From an uncultured delta proteobacterium (lineage in GTDB: Bacteria > Desulfobacterota > Desulfobulbia > Desulfobulbales > Desulfurivibrionaceae): a DNA stretch of 64,000 nucleotides. Shown here in pieces: positions 9,701 to 16,561 of the stretch. The notes under the pieces were generated by a model. That model was given only the letters and a program-made list of their open reading frames with translations, was not told the origin of the DNA and searched no databases. Location of the stretch: NCBI GenBank assembly GCA_903869265.1, contig CAIPYE010000010.1:105563-169562 (forward strand). The letters run 5' to 3'. The position numbers and the translations under genes are program-made. Numbering within the stretch: position 1 is the first letter of the stretch; each line of letters opens with the position of its first letter.

Positions 9701-9991
9701 GAAACCACCGGTCAAAAAGTCAAGCGGGTCAACCCGGCCCTGGCTCTGTTCGGGAAAGCAAGCGAGGATCTCGAGTTCTACCAAGCCCTGTCTGACTATC
9801 TGGTAGAGACAGCGCCTTTGACCCAAGCTGAGCTAGAGACCCTGGCCGAGAAGCGGGGGCTGGCAATTGTTCAGGACTTAAGGAGTCGACCCGGAGCTGA
9901 TGCAGCCCGGATTACTGTCGGGCGGCCTGCCATGCAGACCGAAGAACAGGACGAGGGTGTCCCTTCCAAGCTGGAATTAGGGGTGCGCTGA
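6764..9991 (+). CDS. Large AsmA-like envelope protein (DUF748 family)
   Basis: A 1075-residue protein with one N-terminal membrane segment (about residues 19-45) and a long beta-rich periplasmic body typical of AsmA/TamB-like proteins, which are thought to bridge the periplasm and move phospholipids towards the outer membrane. Repeated amphipathic strand patterns such as LSVQRLFVDLEMES and FADLTVESPSLHLVI, and the late segment SPYSATFAGRIIASGKLNLEL with MDLPLDLAIALL, fit DUF748. Near residue 885 the phrase NMDTILFEPGRAKLAPPEQEKL resembles an OmpA-like element. The start is TTG at 6764, with GGAG seven bases upstream. Function is by family analogy only. Confidence 0.85.
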   Translation: MPKSSKTARHPFLLPPTWRRRLSLLAFCLASLLTVYTLAGFFLAPYLVTRYARTAAEPLHLQLRLGQVRINPLLFSCEIKELSLQNNDDEPLLSVQRLFVDLEMESLFRRAWTFADLTVESPSLHLVIDADGCLNLAKLIETLPQSTEPPSVEKKAPLRLLLKHLALSGGTVQVDDYSKPKPSQTTITPITLESNGISTLPEHRGSYTVSASFPDGGILGWKGEMSLQPISATGAIELKDFKVATIWDIFRDRLNLEEPSGTAQLTAGYHFSSKNGASALEVNPLGFTVRGLSLTEKGAPQPFLKLESLTASEGQINFASRRMIFPSITLKGGRVAALVNKAGVGNWQRLVRAAPQSQATTTKPSDHEAVPWRIAIKSFTASDLGLRYGDASRDTPISLAADLALSLTESNLDLGKQEAFIKRIALTGGGITFTQAPANPGNAAERKKDSPEAEASKRPWKLALNQFSVSGFHLGFVDQGNKPPLAYDLTGLQAEVNDFGNPGGKPISFEAQTGIRQGGSASLHGTMSQVSQANGPVSQIEAQVSIAQLNLKPLQSLLAKRAALTLASGDFSAETHLLYAANEPQPLLSIEGEAKISKLLLNEENTGERFLAWKELAASGLDFGLNPDHLTIKELQFQEPGAKITIFKDKSLNLTKILRKKTEETEKPPFPVAIDRVRLKNGEVDFADFSLVLPFATRITEFKGAVSDISTKPASRAALKFEGRVGEFGQAKANGSLIPSNPKQFTDIKVSFRNVAMSPLSPYSATFAGRIIASGKLNLELGYNIKESELLGENSVVLEDFTLGDRVESPSAMDLPLDLAIALLTDSEGKIDIAVPIRGNIDHPEFSYGQVFRQALTNLLTKIVTSPFRALGALFGSHSENMDTILFEPGRAKLAPPEQEKLKNVAEALGKKEQLKLTVHGGFEPVLDGRALKTSQIRRTLVQKFGVKPGPMVYDNAKTQRALEELAGDKLTAFQAGYEETTGQKVKRVNPALALFGKASEDLEFYQALSDYLVETAPLTQAELETLAEKRGLAIVQDLRSRPGADAARITVGRPAMQTEEQDEGVPSKLELGVR

Positions 9992-10030
9992 AGGCTGTTC
10001 TCGCCAAAGAAATATCCCTCTTGAAAAACT

Positions 10031-10072
10031 CTGCACCCTTGTCCAGGGGAGAAGGGCCGGACAAGGGTGCAG
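10031..10072. repeat. Perfect 14-bp inverted repeat between convergent genes
   Basis: CTGCACCCTTGTCC (10031-10044) is exactly mirrored by GGACAAGGGTGCAG (10059-10072) across a 14-base purine-rich loop. It lies between the ends of the AsmA-like gene (+) and the DoxX-like gene (-). No T-tract follows on either strand, so it is not a canonical rho-independent terminator; it may be a transcript-end stabilising hairpin or a REP-like element. Confidence 0.7.
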
Positions 10073-10115
10073 TCGCCCCGGCTACGGAGGGGGGCGCAGC
10101 CGGTGCTGAGGGCGA

Positions 10116-10547
10116 TCACTGGGCGCGGACTTTGCCGCCGATCATAAAAGCCGCGCTCACCAAAAAGAGATTCTTCACGATGTATTGCCCTTCCAGGGAC
10201 AGCCCGAAAGGCGGATGGGTAAAGCAGATTTCCGGCAGCAGGATCAGAGGCAGCATCGTCCCAGGCAACTGGAGAAGCAAAAGCAAAAGAGCGATGCGGA
10301 TCAGCGGCCGATAGAGCAGACACAGACCGATAGTTACCTCCCACCAGCCAAGAACCGGCAGGAAAATCTGCGGCGAAACCCAGTACACCGTCCGCTTGAT
10401 GAGTTCCGCCTCCGGGCTTATTCCCAAAGGTTTCAACACGCCAAACCAGATGAAGATGAGAGCGATGGAATATCGCATCAAAGGCTGGCAATACCTGTCC
10501 ATCCCCTCGGAAATCCTGATATCAGCGCGATCAAGCCAAGCGTACAT
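10116..10547 (-). CDS. DoxX-like membrane protein
   Basis: A 143-residue protein with four hydrophobic segments (YSIALIFIWFGVLKPLG, an ILLPVLGWWEVTIGLCLL-like segment, a leucine run LLLLLLQLPGTMLPLILL, and NLFLVSAAFMIGG), the layout of DoxX-type four-helix membrane proteins. The ATG at 10547 was chosen because GGAGG lies nine bases upstream; a longer reading frame exists but lies within the preceding gene. It overlaps the end of the PilZ gene by 17 bases, so the two are coupled. Substrate and role are unknown; DoxX relatives are often tied to redox or quinone functions. Confidence 0.6.
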   Translation of the reverse strand: MYAWLDRADIRISEGMDRYCQPLMRYSIALIFIWFGVLKPLGISPEAELIKRTVYWVSPQIFLPVLGWWEVTIGLCLLYRPLIRIALLLLLLQLPGTMLPLILLPEICFTHPPFGLSLEGQYIVKNLFLVSAAFMIGGKVRAQ

Positions 10548-11136
10548 CCAAGCGGTCCTCCATTGCTTGCACTTTTCTGTCCGTAGAAATCGGTCCGACT
10601 GGGGCATAAACGGATTTGTACTCCGCGTACCGGGTATCGTAGGAAAATTGCGGGATATGGGCATTGTTCAGGATAAAGCTTTCCAGTTGCCGCACCTGTT
10701 GCTCGGAAAGCTCGCCAAAGCGGACCCGTCTTTCCCGAACGAAATAGTCGCTTAAGAAAAACCGTGAATGCACGTCATCACCCACGATTTCAAAGGAAAT
10801 TCCCTGGATGTGCTGGCCATTGTGGGTAAAGAGTATCCCCTCCTTCGGCAGATCTTCCGGCGAGTTATTGTCGGCAATGTATGAAAACGACACGCCGCCC
10901 ATGCTGATGTCGAGCACCCGACCAACCCCTTGATGAAACACATACATCTCCTGGCGCGGGGTGAACCGGGGAAATTTTCCGTGGTGCTCGCCCGGCGCAT
11001 TGTTGGCGTGGGCATGTTTGCCGCCCCCGGTATCGAGCCAATTCCCTGTCCGGATTCCCGGCGCTTCTCCGCTTCTAACCGAAGAGGTGTTGTGAAACGG
11101 GGCAATCCTGCAGATACCATTTTCTGACTTTCCCAT
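10531..11136 (-). CDS. PilZ-domain protein (probable c-di-GMP receptor)
   Basis: A 201-residue cytoplasmic protein. The PilZ c-di-GMP-binding signature is present: RFTPR (an RxxxR motif) followed about 20 residues later by RVLDISMGGVSF, which matches the D/NxSxxG motif. The first 50 residues are polar and probably disordered, and the C-terminal third is helical and charged (ERRVRFGELSEQQVRQLESFI). Two ATGs are possible; the one at 11136 has the better spacing to AAGGAGGA (seven bases), the one at 11142 almost touches it. It is transcribed divergently from the LysR gene. The partner it regulates is not evident. Confidence 0.82.
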   Translation of the reverse strand: MGKSENGICRIAPFHNTSSVRSGEAPGIRTGNWLDTGGGKHAHANNAPGEHHGKFPRFTPRQEMYVFHQGVGRVLDISMGGVSFSYIADNNSPEDLPKEGILFTHNGQHIQGISFEIVGDDVHSRFFLSDYFVRERRVRFGELSEQQVRQLESFILNNAHIPQFSYDTRYAEYKSVYAPVGPISTDRKVQAMEDRLDVRLA

Positions 11137-11316
11137 GACCATTCCTCCTTGTGCTGACGTATCTTTATGGCTTGACCAGGCGACAGTAAAGACACTGTAA
11201 CGAACCCTAATAATAAATAAAAATGAATAATATAAATGTTTATAGCAAGTTTAACTTATGATACCGTCACAGGAAAAAGTGCGTCCAACCACCCGCCATT
11301 GAACGAGGAATTCCCC

Positions 11317-12291
11317 ATGAGTATTACCCTGAGACAACTGGAGATCTTTGTCGCCGTGGCCGAAACCCAGCAGGTGACCAAGGCAAGCGAAAAGCTGTTC
11401 CTGACCCAATCGGCGGTGAGCATGGCCCTCAACGAGTTGCAGAATCAACTGGGCGGCCCTCTTTTTGACCGGCGGGGCCGCGTCCTGCTGATCAATGACC
11501 GTGGCCGCTACCTCCTGCCGTTTGCCAAGGAGATCCTCTGCCAGATCAACAATATCGAGACCCTGATGACCGAGAAAAAGGACAAGGTTGTCGGCGCCCT
11601 CAAAATCGTGGCCAGCTCCACCGTTGGCAATTACGTCCTGCCCTACCTGATCGGCGCCTTCAAACAGATGCATCCCTCTGTCTCCATCGATATGGAAGTC
11701 TGCAACACCTGCCATGCCGAGGAACTCGTCGTGGACGGCAGCATGGATCTGGGTTTTGTGGAGGGCGAGGTCAGCAATGACCAGATATCAACAATCCCCT
11801 GGCTTCAGGATGAACTGATGGTGATAGCCAGTCCAACCAGCGAAATAGGCGCTCAGAAAACCTTCCGGGTGCCGGAGGATCTGGAAAGATGCGAATGGGT
11901 CATGCGGGAAAAAGGCTCGGGCACGGCCCAAATCTTCAAGAAAAAGCTGGGCCGCCATGTAACCGGACTCAAGGTGATCATGGAACTGGGCCACACCGAG
12001 GCCATAAAAAAGGCGGTGGAATCGGGGGCCGGGGTCGCCTGCCTCTCAAAGCTTGCGGTCTGCCGGGAGGTGGAACAGGGATGGCTGGCGGGGCTGCCTG
12101 TGGAGGGCATCGACATGAAACGGACCTTGCAGATCATTCAGTACAAGAAAAAAGCCACCACCAACCTGATGGAGGAATTCATCAACTTCTGCGCCGTGCT
12201 CAACGAGTGCAGTCAGGGCTGCATCTGTCTGTCCTCGCCTTGGAAGTTGCAGGATCTGCTGGCAAAATCCTGTCAGCAGCCGGGAGCATGA
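11317..12291 (+). CDS. LysR-family transcriptional regulator
   Basis: A 324-residue regulator. The N-terminal winged helix-turn-helix (MSITLRQLEIFVAVAETQQV, then KASEKLFLTQSAVSMALNELQNQLGGPLFDRRGR) is textbook LysR, followed by the two-lobed effector-binding domain starting at GALKIVASSTVGNYVLPYLIG. The body resembles CysB/CbbR-type members that sense small anions or metabolites, but the inducer cannot be told. The ATG at 11317 has GAGGAA upstream; an in-frame upstream start is not supported by family alignment. It shares an AT-rich upstream region with the divergent PilZ gene, a possible target, and precedes the YhcH-family gene. Confidence 0.93.
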   Translation: MSITLRQLEIFVAVAETQQVTKASEKLFLTQSAVSMALNELQNQLGGPLFDRRGRVLLINDRGRYLLPFAKEILCQINNIETLMTEKKDKVVGALKIVASSTVGNYVLPYLIGAFKQMHPSVSIDMEVCNTCHAEELVVDGSMDLGFVEGEVSNDQISTIPWLQDELMVIASPTSEIGAQKTFRVPEDLERCEWVMREKGSGTAQIFKKKLGRHVTGLKVIMELGHTEAIKKAVESGAGVACLSKLAVCREVEQGWLAGLPVEGIDMKRTLQIIQYKKKATTNLMEEFINFCAVLNECSQGCICLSSPWKLQDLLAKSCQQPGA

Positions 12292-12328
12292 GGTGTTTTG
12301 CAGGGATTTTGCGATACTGACACACATC

Positions 12329-12357
12329 TTGACAGGGTGGGGTTGCCCCTGTAAACA
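12329..12357 (+). promoter_or_regulatory. Probable promoter with internal inverted repeat upstream of the YhcH-family gene
   Basis: TTGACA (12329-12334) is followed after 17 bases by TAAACA (12352-12357). The inverted repeat ACAGGG (12332-12337) / CCCTGT (12347-12352) fills the spacer, so a bound regulator would block the promoter. The -10 match is weak, so this is tentative. Confidence 0.45.
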
Positions 12358-12402
12358 CAGTTGCATGCAGAATTTGGACAACATATAAAGGAGTTATCAG
12401 CC

Positions 12403-12867
12403 ATGATCGTTGATCGTTTATCGCATTACAAATCGTACCCGTTTGGCAAGGCATGGCAATTGGCCTTTGATTTTCTCCTCTCGTTGCCTCAGGACGCGGA
12501 AGAAAAAAAATACCCCCTGCTTGGCGATGACCTGTTCGCCATTGTCATGCGCTATGAGACATGCTCATCGGAAACTGCCGAGATTGAAGCGCACCGGAAA
12601 TATCTGGATATTCAAGCGGTTATTACGGGAGAAGAGGCGATTGGCTGGTGTCAGGCCGATGAACTGGAGATTGACTCACCCTATGACGCTTCGAAGGATG
12701 CGGAGTTATACAAACGCCCCGAGCAAGGGTTGCTGCGGGTGGACCTGTTCCCAGGAAATTTCATGACCCTGTTCCCCCACGATGCCCACATGCCATCGCT
12801 CATGACCCAACAGGTTCCGGTCTTTACCAAAAAGGTGGTTGTAAAGGTGGGCATGCATCTCTTGTAA
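12403..12867 (+). CDS. YhcH/YjgK/YiaL-family protein (DUF386)
   Basis: A 154-residue protein with the family pattern: an N-terminal helix, RYETCSSE-like strand, the signature EAHRKYLDIQAVITGEEAIGW, and a C-terminal LFPGNFMTLFPHDAHMPSL stretch whose His and acidic residues form the metal-binding beta-barrel. Relatives include EbgC and sialic-acid-associated proteins, suggesting sugar or uronate metabolism, but none of those pathways is present nearby. AAAGGAG lies about nine bases upstream of the ATG. It stands as a single gene behind its own promoter. Confidence 0.85.
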   Translation: MIVDRLSHYKSYPFGKAWQLAFDFLLSLPQDAEEKKYPLLGDDLFAIVMRYETCSSETAEIEAHRKYLDIQAVITGEEAIGWCQADELEIDSPYDASKDAELYKRPEQGLLRVDLFPGNFMTLFPHDAHMPSLMTQQVPVFTKKVVVKVGMHLL

Positions 12868-13081
12868 AGAGATATGACTCCTCGACGTTTTGTGTGGAAA
12901 CGGATAAGAGTTTTTGAGAATTCGCCGTATTCCGCATAAGATGCCCAGGAAGGACACAAAATGGATTTTCAGGGAGTTTTTCCCCTTTTGGCATCCAAAA
13001 AGCCGAGAACGAAATGGCGAAGAAGTGTCACAAAAGGAAATCCGTATAATATTAATGTTATGTTACATTCGGAGATTACTG

Positions 13082-13630
13082 GTGATTGAAGACTCGGTGC
13101 CCTGGAAAAAAGAGTTGCTAAAAATAGCAGCGAAGCTGGAATCAAGGTACAACCAAAAACGTTGGTCTCAGCAGTCTTTTTTTGCTCTAGAAAAGGAGCT
13201 TTTTCTTGGGTTTTTCAGTGCAAGAAAACTATTTGAGTCCAACAAAATTTCTAGAACTGTCGAGACAACACGTTTCGAGTTGGCGGCCTATCCGGTGGGA
13301 GAGAAAGAAGTAACATTAATGAATCAACATCGCTTTCCCGAACTTTACGATCTCTATGCCGGGCTCACAGAAGAGTTAACTATTCGCGACCTTGCAAACC
13401 AATTCGTACACAGCGCAATTCTCAGCCCATTTGTTCCCTCTGGTCAGTCTCTAGTTGGTGTTTTTATCGCATCTGATCGAGCAAAGAAGAAAATGCTGTT
13501 TTACGTACCATTGAACAAAATTATTGGGGCCCTTAGATCAGTTGCGAATGACAATCCAACCAAATATGAAGCGCACTTCGATGACGAAAAAAAAGAGTAC
13601 GTTGTCGTCCTTTCTACGGAGACAACATAA
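13082..13630 (+). CDS. Uncharacterised protein, AT-rich orphan gene
   Basis: No family was recognised. The GTG at 13082 has GGAG seven bases upstream and gives 182 residues; the same frame is open back to 12914, so a longer form cannot be excluded. The sequence is mixed helix and strand, with basic segments (KKELLKIAAKLESRYNQKRW) and a conserved-looking core RTVETTRFELAAYPVGEKEV and LMNQHRFPELYDLY, with no signal peptide or membrane segment. Base composition and codon use (many A/T-ending codons) differ sharply from the GC-rich neighbours on both sides, which suggests recent acquisition. It lies between the YhcH-family gene and the end of recQ. Confidence 0.7.
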   Translation: MIEDSVPWKKELLKIAAKLESRYNQKRWSQQSFFALEKELFLGFFSARKLFESNKISRTVETTRFELAAYPVGEKEVTLMNQHRFPELYDLYAGLTEELTIRDLANQFVHSAILSPFVPSGQSLVGVFIASDRAKKKMLFYVPLNKIIGALRSVANDNPTKYEAHFDDEKKEYVVVLSTETT

Positions 13631-13640
13631 CCAATCATTC

Positions 13641-13666
13641 CAGCGGATCGCCTTTGGCTTCCGCTG
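13641..13666. repeat. Hairpin at the convergent gene ends before recQ
   Basis: CAGCGG (13641-13646) pairs with CCGCTG (13661-13666), with an inner GCC/GGC pair around a TTT loop. It lies just after the orphan gene and is followed at 13702-13719 by a second hairpin, AGGATTT-GCTC-AAATCCT. Neither is followed by a T-tract; together they may end the two converging transcripts. Confidence 0.4.
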
Positions 13667-13763
13667 AATTCAATCGTTCTGCCTGATCGATTCACCCACT
13701 CAGGATTTGCTCAAATCCTCATGAAAAGTCAAAGAACCAAAGATATCCGAGTCTAAAAAATTT

Positions 13764-15587
13764 TTAATCCTCCTCCGCGGTTGTCTCACAAAACCCCTGA
13801 ATCTCGGCAAGAAACTCTGCTCCGTAGCGTTCGAGCTTATGGGCGCCGACGCCGTGAATCCGCAAGAAACCCTCGTTGTCGGTGGGCAGATGGGCAGCCA
13901 TCTCAGCCAGGGCGACATCGCTGAAAATGACAAAGGGCGGGATCCCGGCCGCATCGGCCAGTCCCTTCCGCACCGCGCGCAGCCTGTCAAACAGATCCTG
14001 ATTGTACTCAAGATCGCCGACCTTGCGCCGCACCGGTTTGGGCAGGGCAACAACCTTCGCCCTGGGCTTGGCCATACTGAGTGTTTGCTCTCCGCGCAAC
14101 AGGGGTCGGGCAGACTCGCTCAGTTTGAGCACCGAGTAATTGGACACATCCTGTTCCAGATACCCTTGCTGCACCAGATGCCGCAGGATGCTGCCCCAGT
14201 ACTCCTGGCTTTTGTCCGCGCCGATGCCGTAGGTGGAAAGGTGGTCGTGCCCCAGTTGCAGGAGCCGCTCTTTTTTGGAGCCGCGCAACACCTCGATCAC
14301 ATACCCCACCCCGAACCGCTGATCCACCCGAAAGACGCAGGACAAGGCCTTGCGGGCGTCCTCCGTCACATCGACCAGCTCCGGCGGGTTGAGGCAGATA
14401 TCGCAATTTCTACAGTCTTGCGCCAACCGATCGCCGAAATAGCCGAGCAGCACCTGCCGCCTGCAGCTCATGGCCTCGGCAAATCCCACCATGGTGTTGA
14501 GCTTGTGGAGTTCGATGCGCTTCTGTTCGGCATTGTCACTGTTTTCTATCAAGCCGCGGGCCAGGGCGATATCGCCGTACCCGAACAGCAACAGGGCTTC
14601 GGCCGCCAGTCCGTCGCGGCCGGCACGGCCTGTTTCCTGATAATAACTTTCGAGGTTCTTGGGGATGTCGTAATGCACCACATAGCGGATATTGGATTTG
14701 TCGATGCCCATGCCAAAGGCCACCGTGGCCACGATGATCTGAACATCGTCCCGCAGGAAATCCTCCTGCACCCTTTGCCGCTGCGCCGCAGGCAGCCCGG
14801 CGTGGTAGGAGGCCGCGGAAAACCCGGCCTCGCGCAACTGTTCCGTCACCTTCTCCACCCGCTTCCGACTCAGGCAGTAGACGATCCCAGCTTCCTCCCG
14901 CCGCCCCTGCAAAAAATGGGAGAGCTGAGCAAAGGGTTTGTGTTTTTCCAGCACGGTGTAGCGGATATTGGGTCGGTCAAAGCCGGAGACATAACACTGG
15001 TTCGAGCGTAAGCCCAGACGCTCAAGGATGTCCTTGCGGGTGTGGGGCTCGGCCGTGGCAGTGAGGGCGATCAGGGGGATGTCGGGGAAGAGCTTGCGCA
15101 GTTGGCCAAGCTTGCTGTATTCGGGACGGAAGTCGTGCCCCCACTGGGAGATGCAGTGCGCTTCGTCGATGGCGAACAGGGCGATGGGGATCTCGCGAAG
15201 CCGCTCGACAAACCCGTCGCTCATCAACCGCTCCGGCGCGACATAGAGCAGGTCCAGCTCTTCCCGATGCAGCTGGGCAAGAACCTGGCGGGCCTCTTCG
15301 CTTTTGAGAGAAGAATTGTAAAAAGCTGCTCGGACTCCGCAGGCCAACAGGGCATCCACCTGATCCTTCATCAGGGAAATCAGAGGGGAAATCACGATCC
15401 CCACGCCTTTACGGTGCAGGGCCGGAATCTGGTAGCACAGCGACTTGCCGCCGCCGGTGGGCATCAGAACAAAGGCGTCTTCGCCCCGGATGAGTCCTTC
15501 AATGATCTCCTGCTGCGGGGGCCGAAAGGTGGTGTAGCCGAATATCTTCTTGAGGCTTTCCAGGGGGGTGCCATGCATGCGATTCAA
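13764..15587 (-). CDS. recQ: ATP-dependent DNA helicase RecQ
   Basis: A 3'-5' DNA helicase for recombination and replication-fork repair. The 607 residues carry the helicase core with VLMPTGGGKSLCYQIPAL (Walker A), DEAHCISQWGHDFRPEY (Walker B and aromatic loop) and YYQETGRAGRDGL, the zinc-binding RQC region ending CRNCDICLNPPE, a winged helix, and an HRDC domain at the C terminus (LFDRLRAVRKGLADAAGIPPF). The TTG at 15587 has AGAGGA at good spacing; ATG at 15578 is an alternative. It follows the ferredoxin oxidoreductase genes on the same strand after 122 bases in which no promoter or terminator stands out. Confidence 0.97.
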   Translation of the reverse strand: MNRMHGTPLESLKKIFGYTTFRPPQQEIIEGLIRGEDAFVLMPTGGGKSLCYQIPALHRKGVGIVISPLISLMKDQVDALLACGVRAAFYNSSLKSEEARQVLAQLHREELDLLYVAPERLMSDGFVERLREIPIALFAIDEAHCISQWGHDFRPEYSKLGQLRKLFPDIPLIALTATAEPHTRKDILERLGLRSNQCYVSGFDRPNIRYTVLEKHKPFAQLSHFLQGRREEAGIVYCLSRKRVEKVTEQLREAGFSAASYHAGLPAAQRQRVQEDFLRDDVQIIVATVAFGMGIDKSNIRYVVHYDIPKNLESYYQETGRAGRDGLAAEALLLFGYGDIALARGLIENSDNAEQKRIELHKLNTMVGFAEAMSCRRQVLLGYFGDRLAQDCRNCDICLNPPELVDVTEDARKALSCVFRVDQRFGVGYVIEVLRGSKKERLLQLGHDHLSTYGIGADKSQEYWGSILRHLVQQGYLEQDVSNYSVLKLSESARPLLRGEQTLSMAKPRAKVVALPKPVRRKVGDLEYNQDLFDRLRAVRKGLADAAGIPPFVIFSDVALAEMAAHLPTDNEGFLRIHGVGAHKLERYGAEFLAEIQGFCETTAEED

Positions 15588-15709
15588 AGATCCTCTTTCT
15601 TATTTTTAAGCGATTATCGATTGTACCCATCACGGCAACACTCCCGCTACCCTTTATCGCCCATCCTAAAAAAAATTACCCGCTCGTCGGCATATATCCT
15701 GACAAACTT

Positions 15710-16561
15710 CTAAACATACCCCTGCATTATCTGCCGCAACCCCTCCCGAGAGACCTCCTGCCGGGCGAGCGGCCGATTTTTGAGGACAGCAAACTGATCC
15801 TCAAAAATCGGCCCTTCTTTTTTATAAATAACGCCCAGCGGGATGCGCTCCCCGAATTCCATAGCCGTGCGAAGGGCCACGGCTTGGTCGGCAGGATCAT
15901 GGTCCTCACCAAACGCATAACAATGTTCTTTGTACCATTGATAGGTGTTGACCTTGTTAAACGACACGCAGGGTTGCAGAATGTCCACCAGGGCTGTGCC
16001 CCGATACTTGATGGCCTGGGCGATGAGGTCGGCGAGATGCTCCGGCATTCCGGCATAGCCCCGAGCCACAAAGGAGGCGCCCATGGTCACCGCCACGGCC
16101 ACCGGGTTGAAGGGCGCGGCAAAAACGCCGTGGGGCTGAGCCTTGGTCACGAAACCCTGCTCCGAAGTGGGGCTGGCCTGCCCCTTGGTAAGACCGTACA
16201 CCCGGTTGTCGTGCGCCAGGATGGTAAGGTTGAGATTGCGGCGCAGGGCGGCAAGAAAATGGTTGCCCCCCTCCCCGTACATGCAGCCATCGCCGCTTTC
16301 GGCGATCACGGTGAGTTCCGGGTTGGCGAGCTTTGCCCCGATCGCCACCGGCAGACTGCGGCCATGCAGGCCGTTAAAGACATTGGCCTTCAGATAATGC
16401 GGGGTTTTGGCCGCCTGGCCGATGCCGGAGACCAACAACACCTGATGGGGCTGAAGTTCGCAGGCAACCAGGGCCTGTTTCAGGGACTTGAGAATTCCGA
16501 AATTGCCGCAGCCAGGGCACCAGGCGGTCTCGTATTTACCGTACTCCTCAATGGATATCAT
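15710..16561 (-). CDS. 2-oxoacid:ferredoxin oxidoreductase, beta subunit
   Basis: The thiamine-diphosphate-binding subunit of an enzyme that couples oxidative decarboxylation of a 2-oxoacid to ferredoxin reduction (or the reverse reductive carboxylation). Seen in 283 residues: WCPGCGNFGILKSL at the N terminus (CPGCG cluster motif), HGRSLPVAIGAKLANPEL, and the ThDP/Mg motif ESGDGCMYGEGGNHF followed by ILAHDNRVYGLTKGQASPT. The pattern is closest to 2-oxoglutarate-type (KorB) enzymes, but the substrate is not proven. Its start overlaps the alpha-gamma gene stop (ATGA). No ferredoxin-like delta subunit gene is adjacent, as usual for the two-subunit form. Confidence 0.92.
   Translation of the reverse strand: MISIEEYGKYETAWCPGCGNFGILKSLKQALVACELQPHQVLLVSGIGQAAKTPHYLKANVFNGLHGRSLPVAIGAKLANPELTVIAESGDGCMYGEGGNHFLAALRRNLNLTILAHDNRVYGLTKGQASPTSEQGFVTKAQPHGVFAAPFNPVAVAVTMGASFVARGYAGMPEHLADLIAQAIKYRGTALVDILQPCVSFNKVNTYQWYKEHCYAFGEDHDPADQAVALRTAMEFGERIPLGVIYKKEGPIFEDQFAVLKNRPLARQEVSREGLRQIMQGYV

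Noticed and set aside
13839..15011. A 390-codon open frame on the plus strand opposite recQ
   Set aside because: It lies wholly inside recQ, has no family similarity or ribosome-binding site, and is a shadow of a GC-rich gene.
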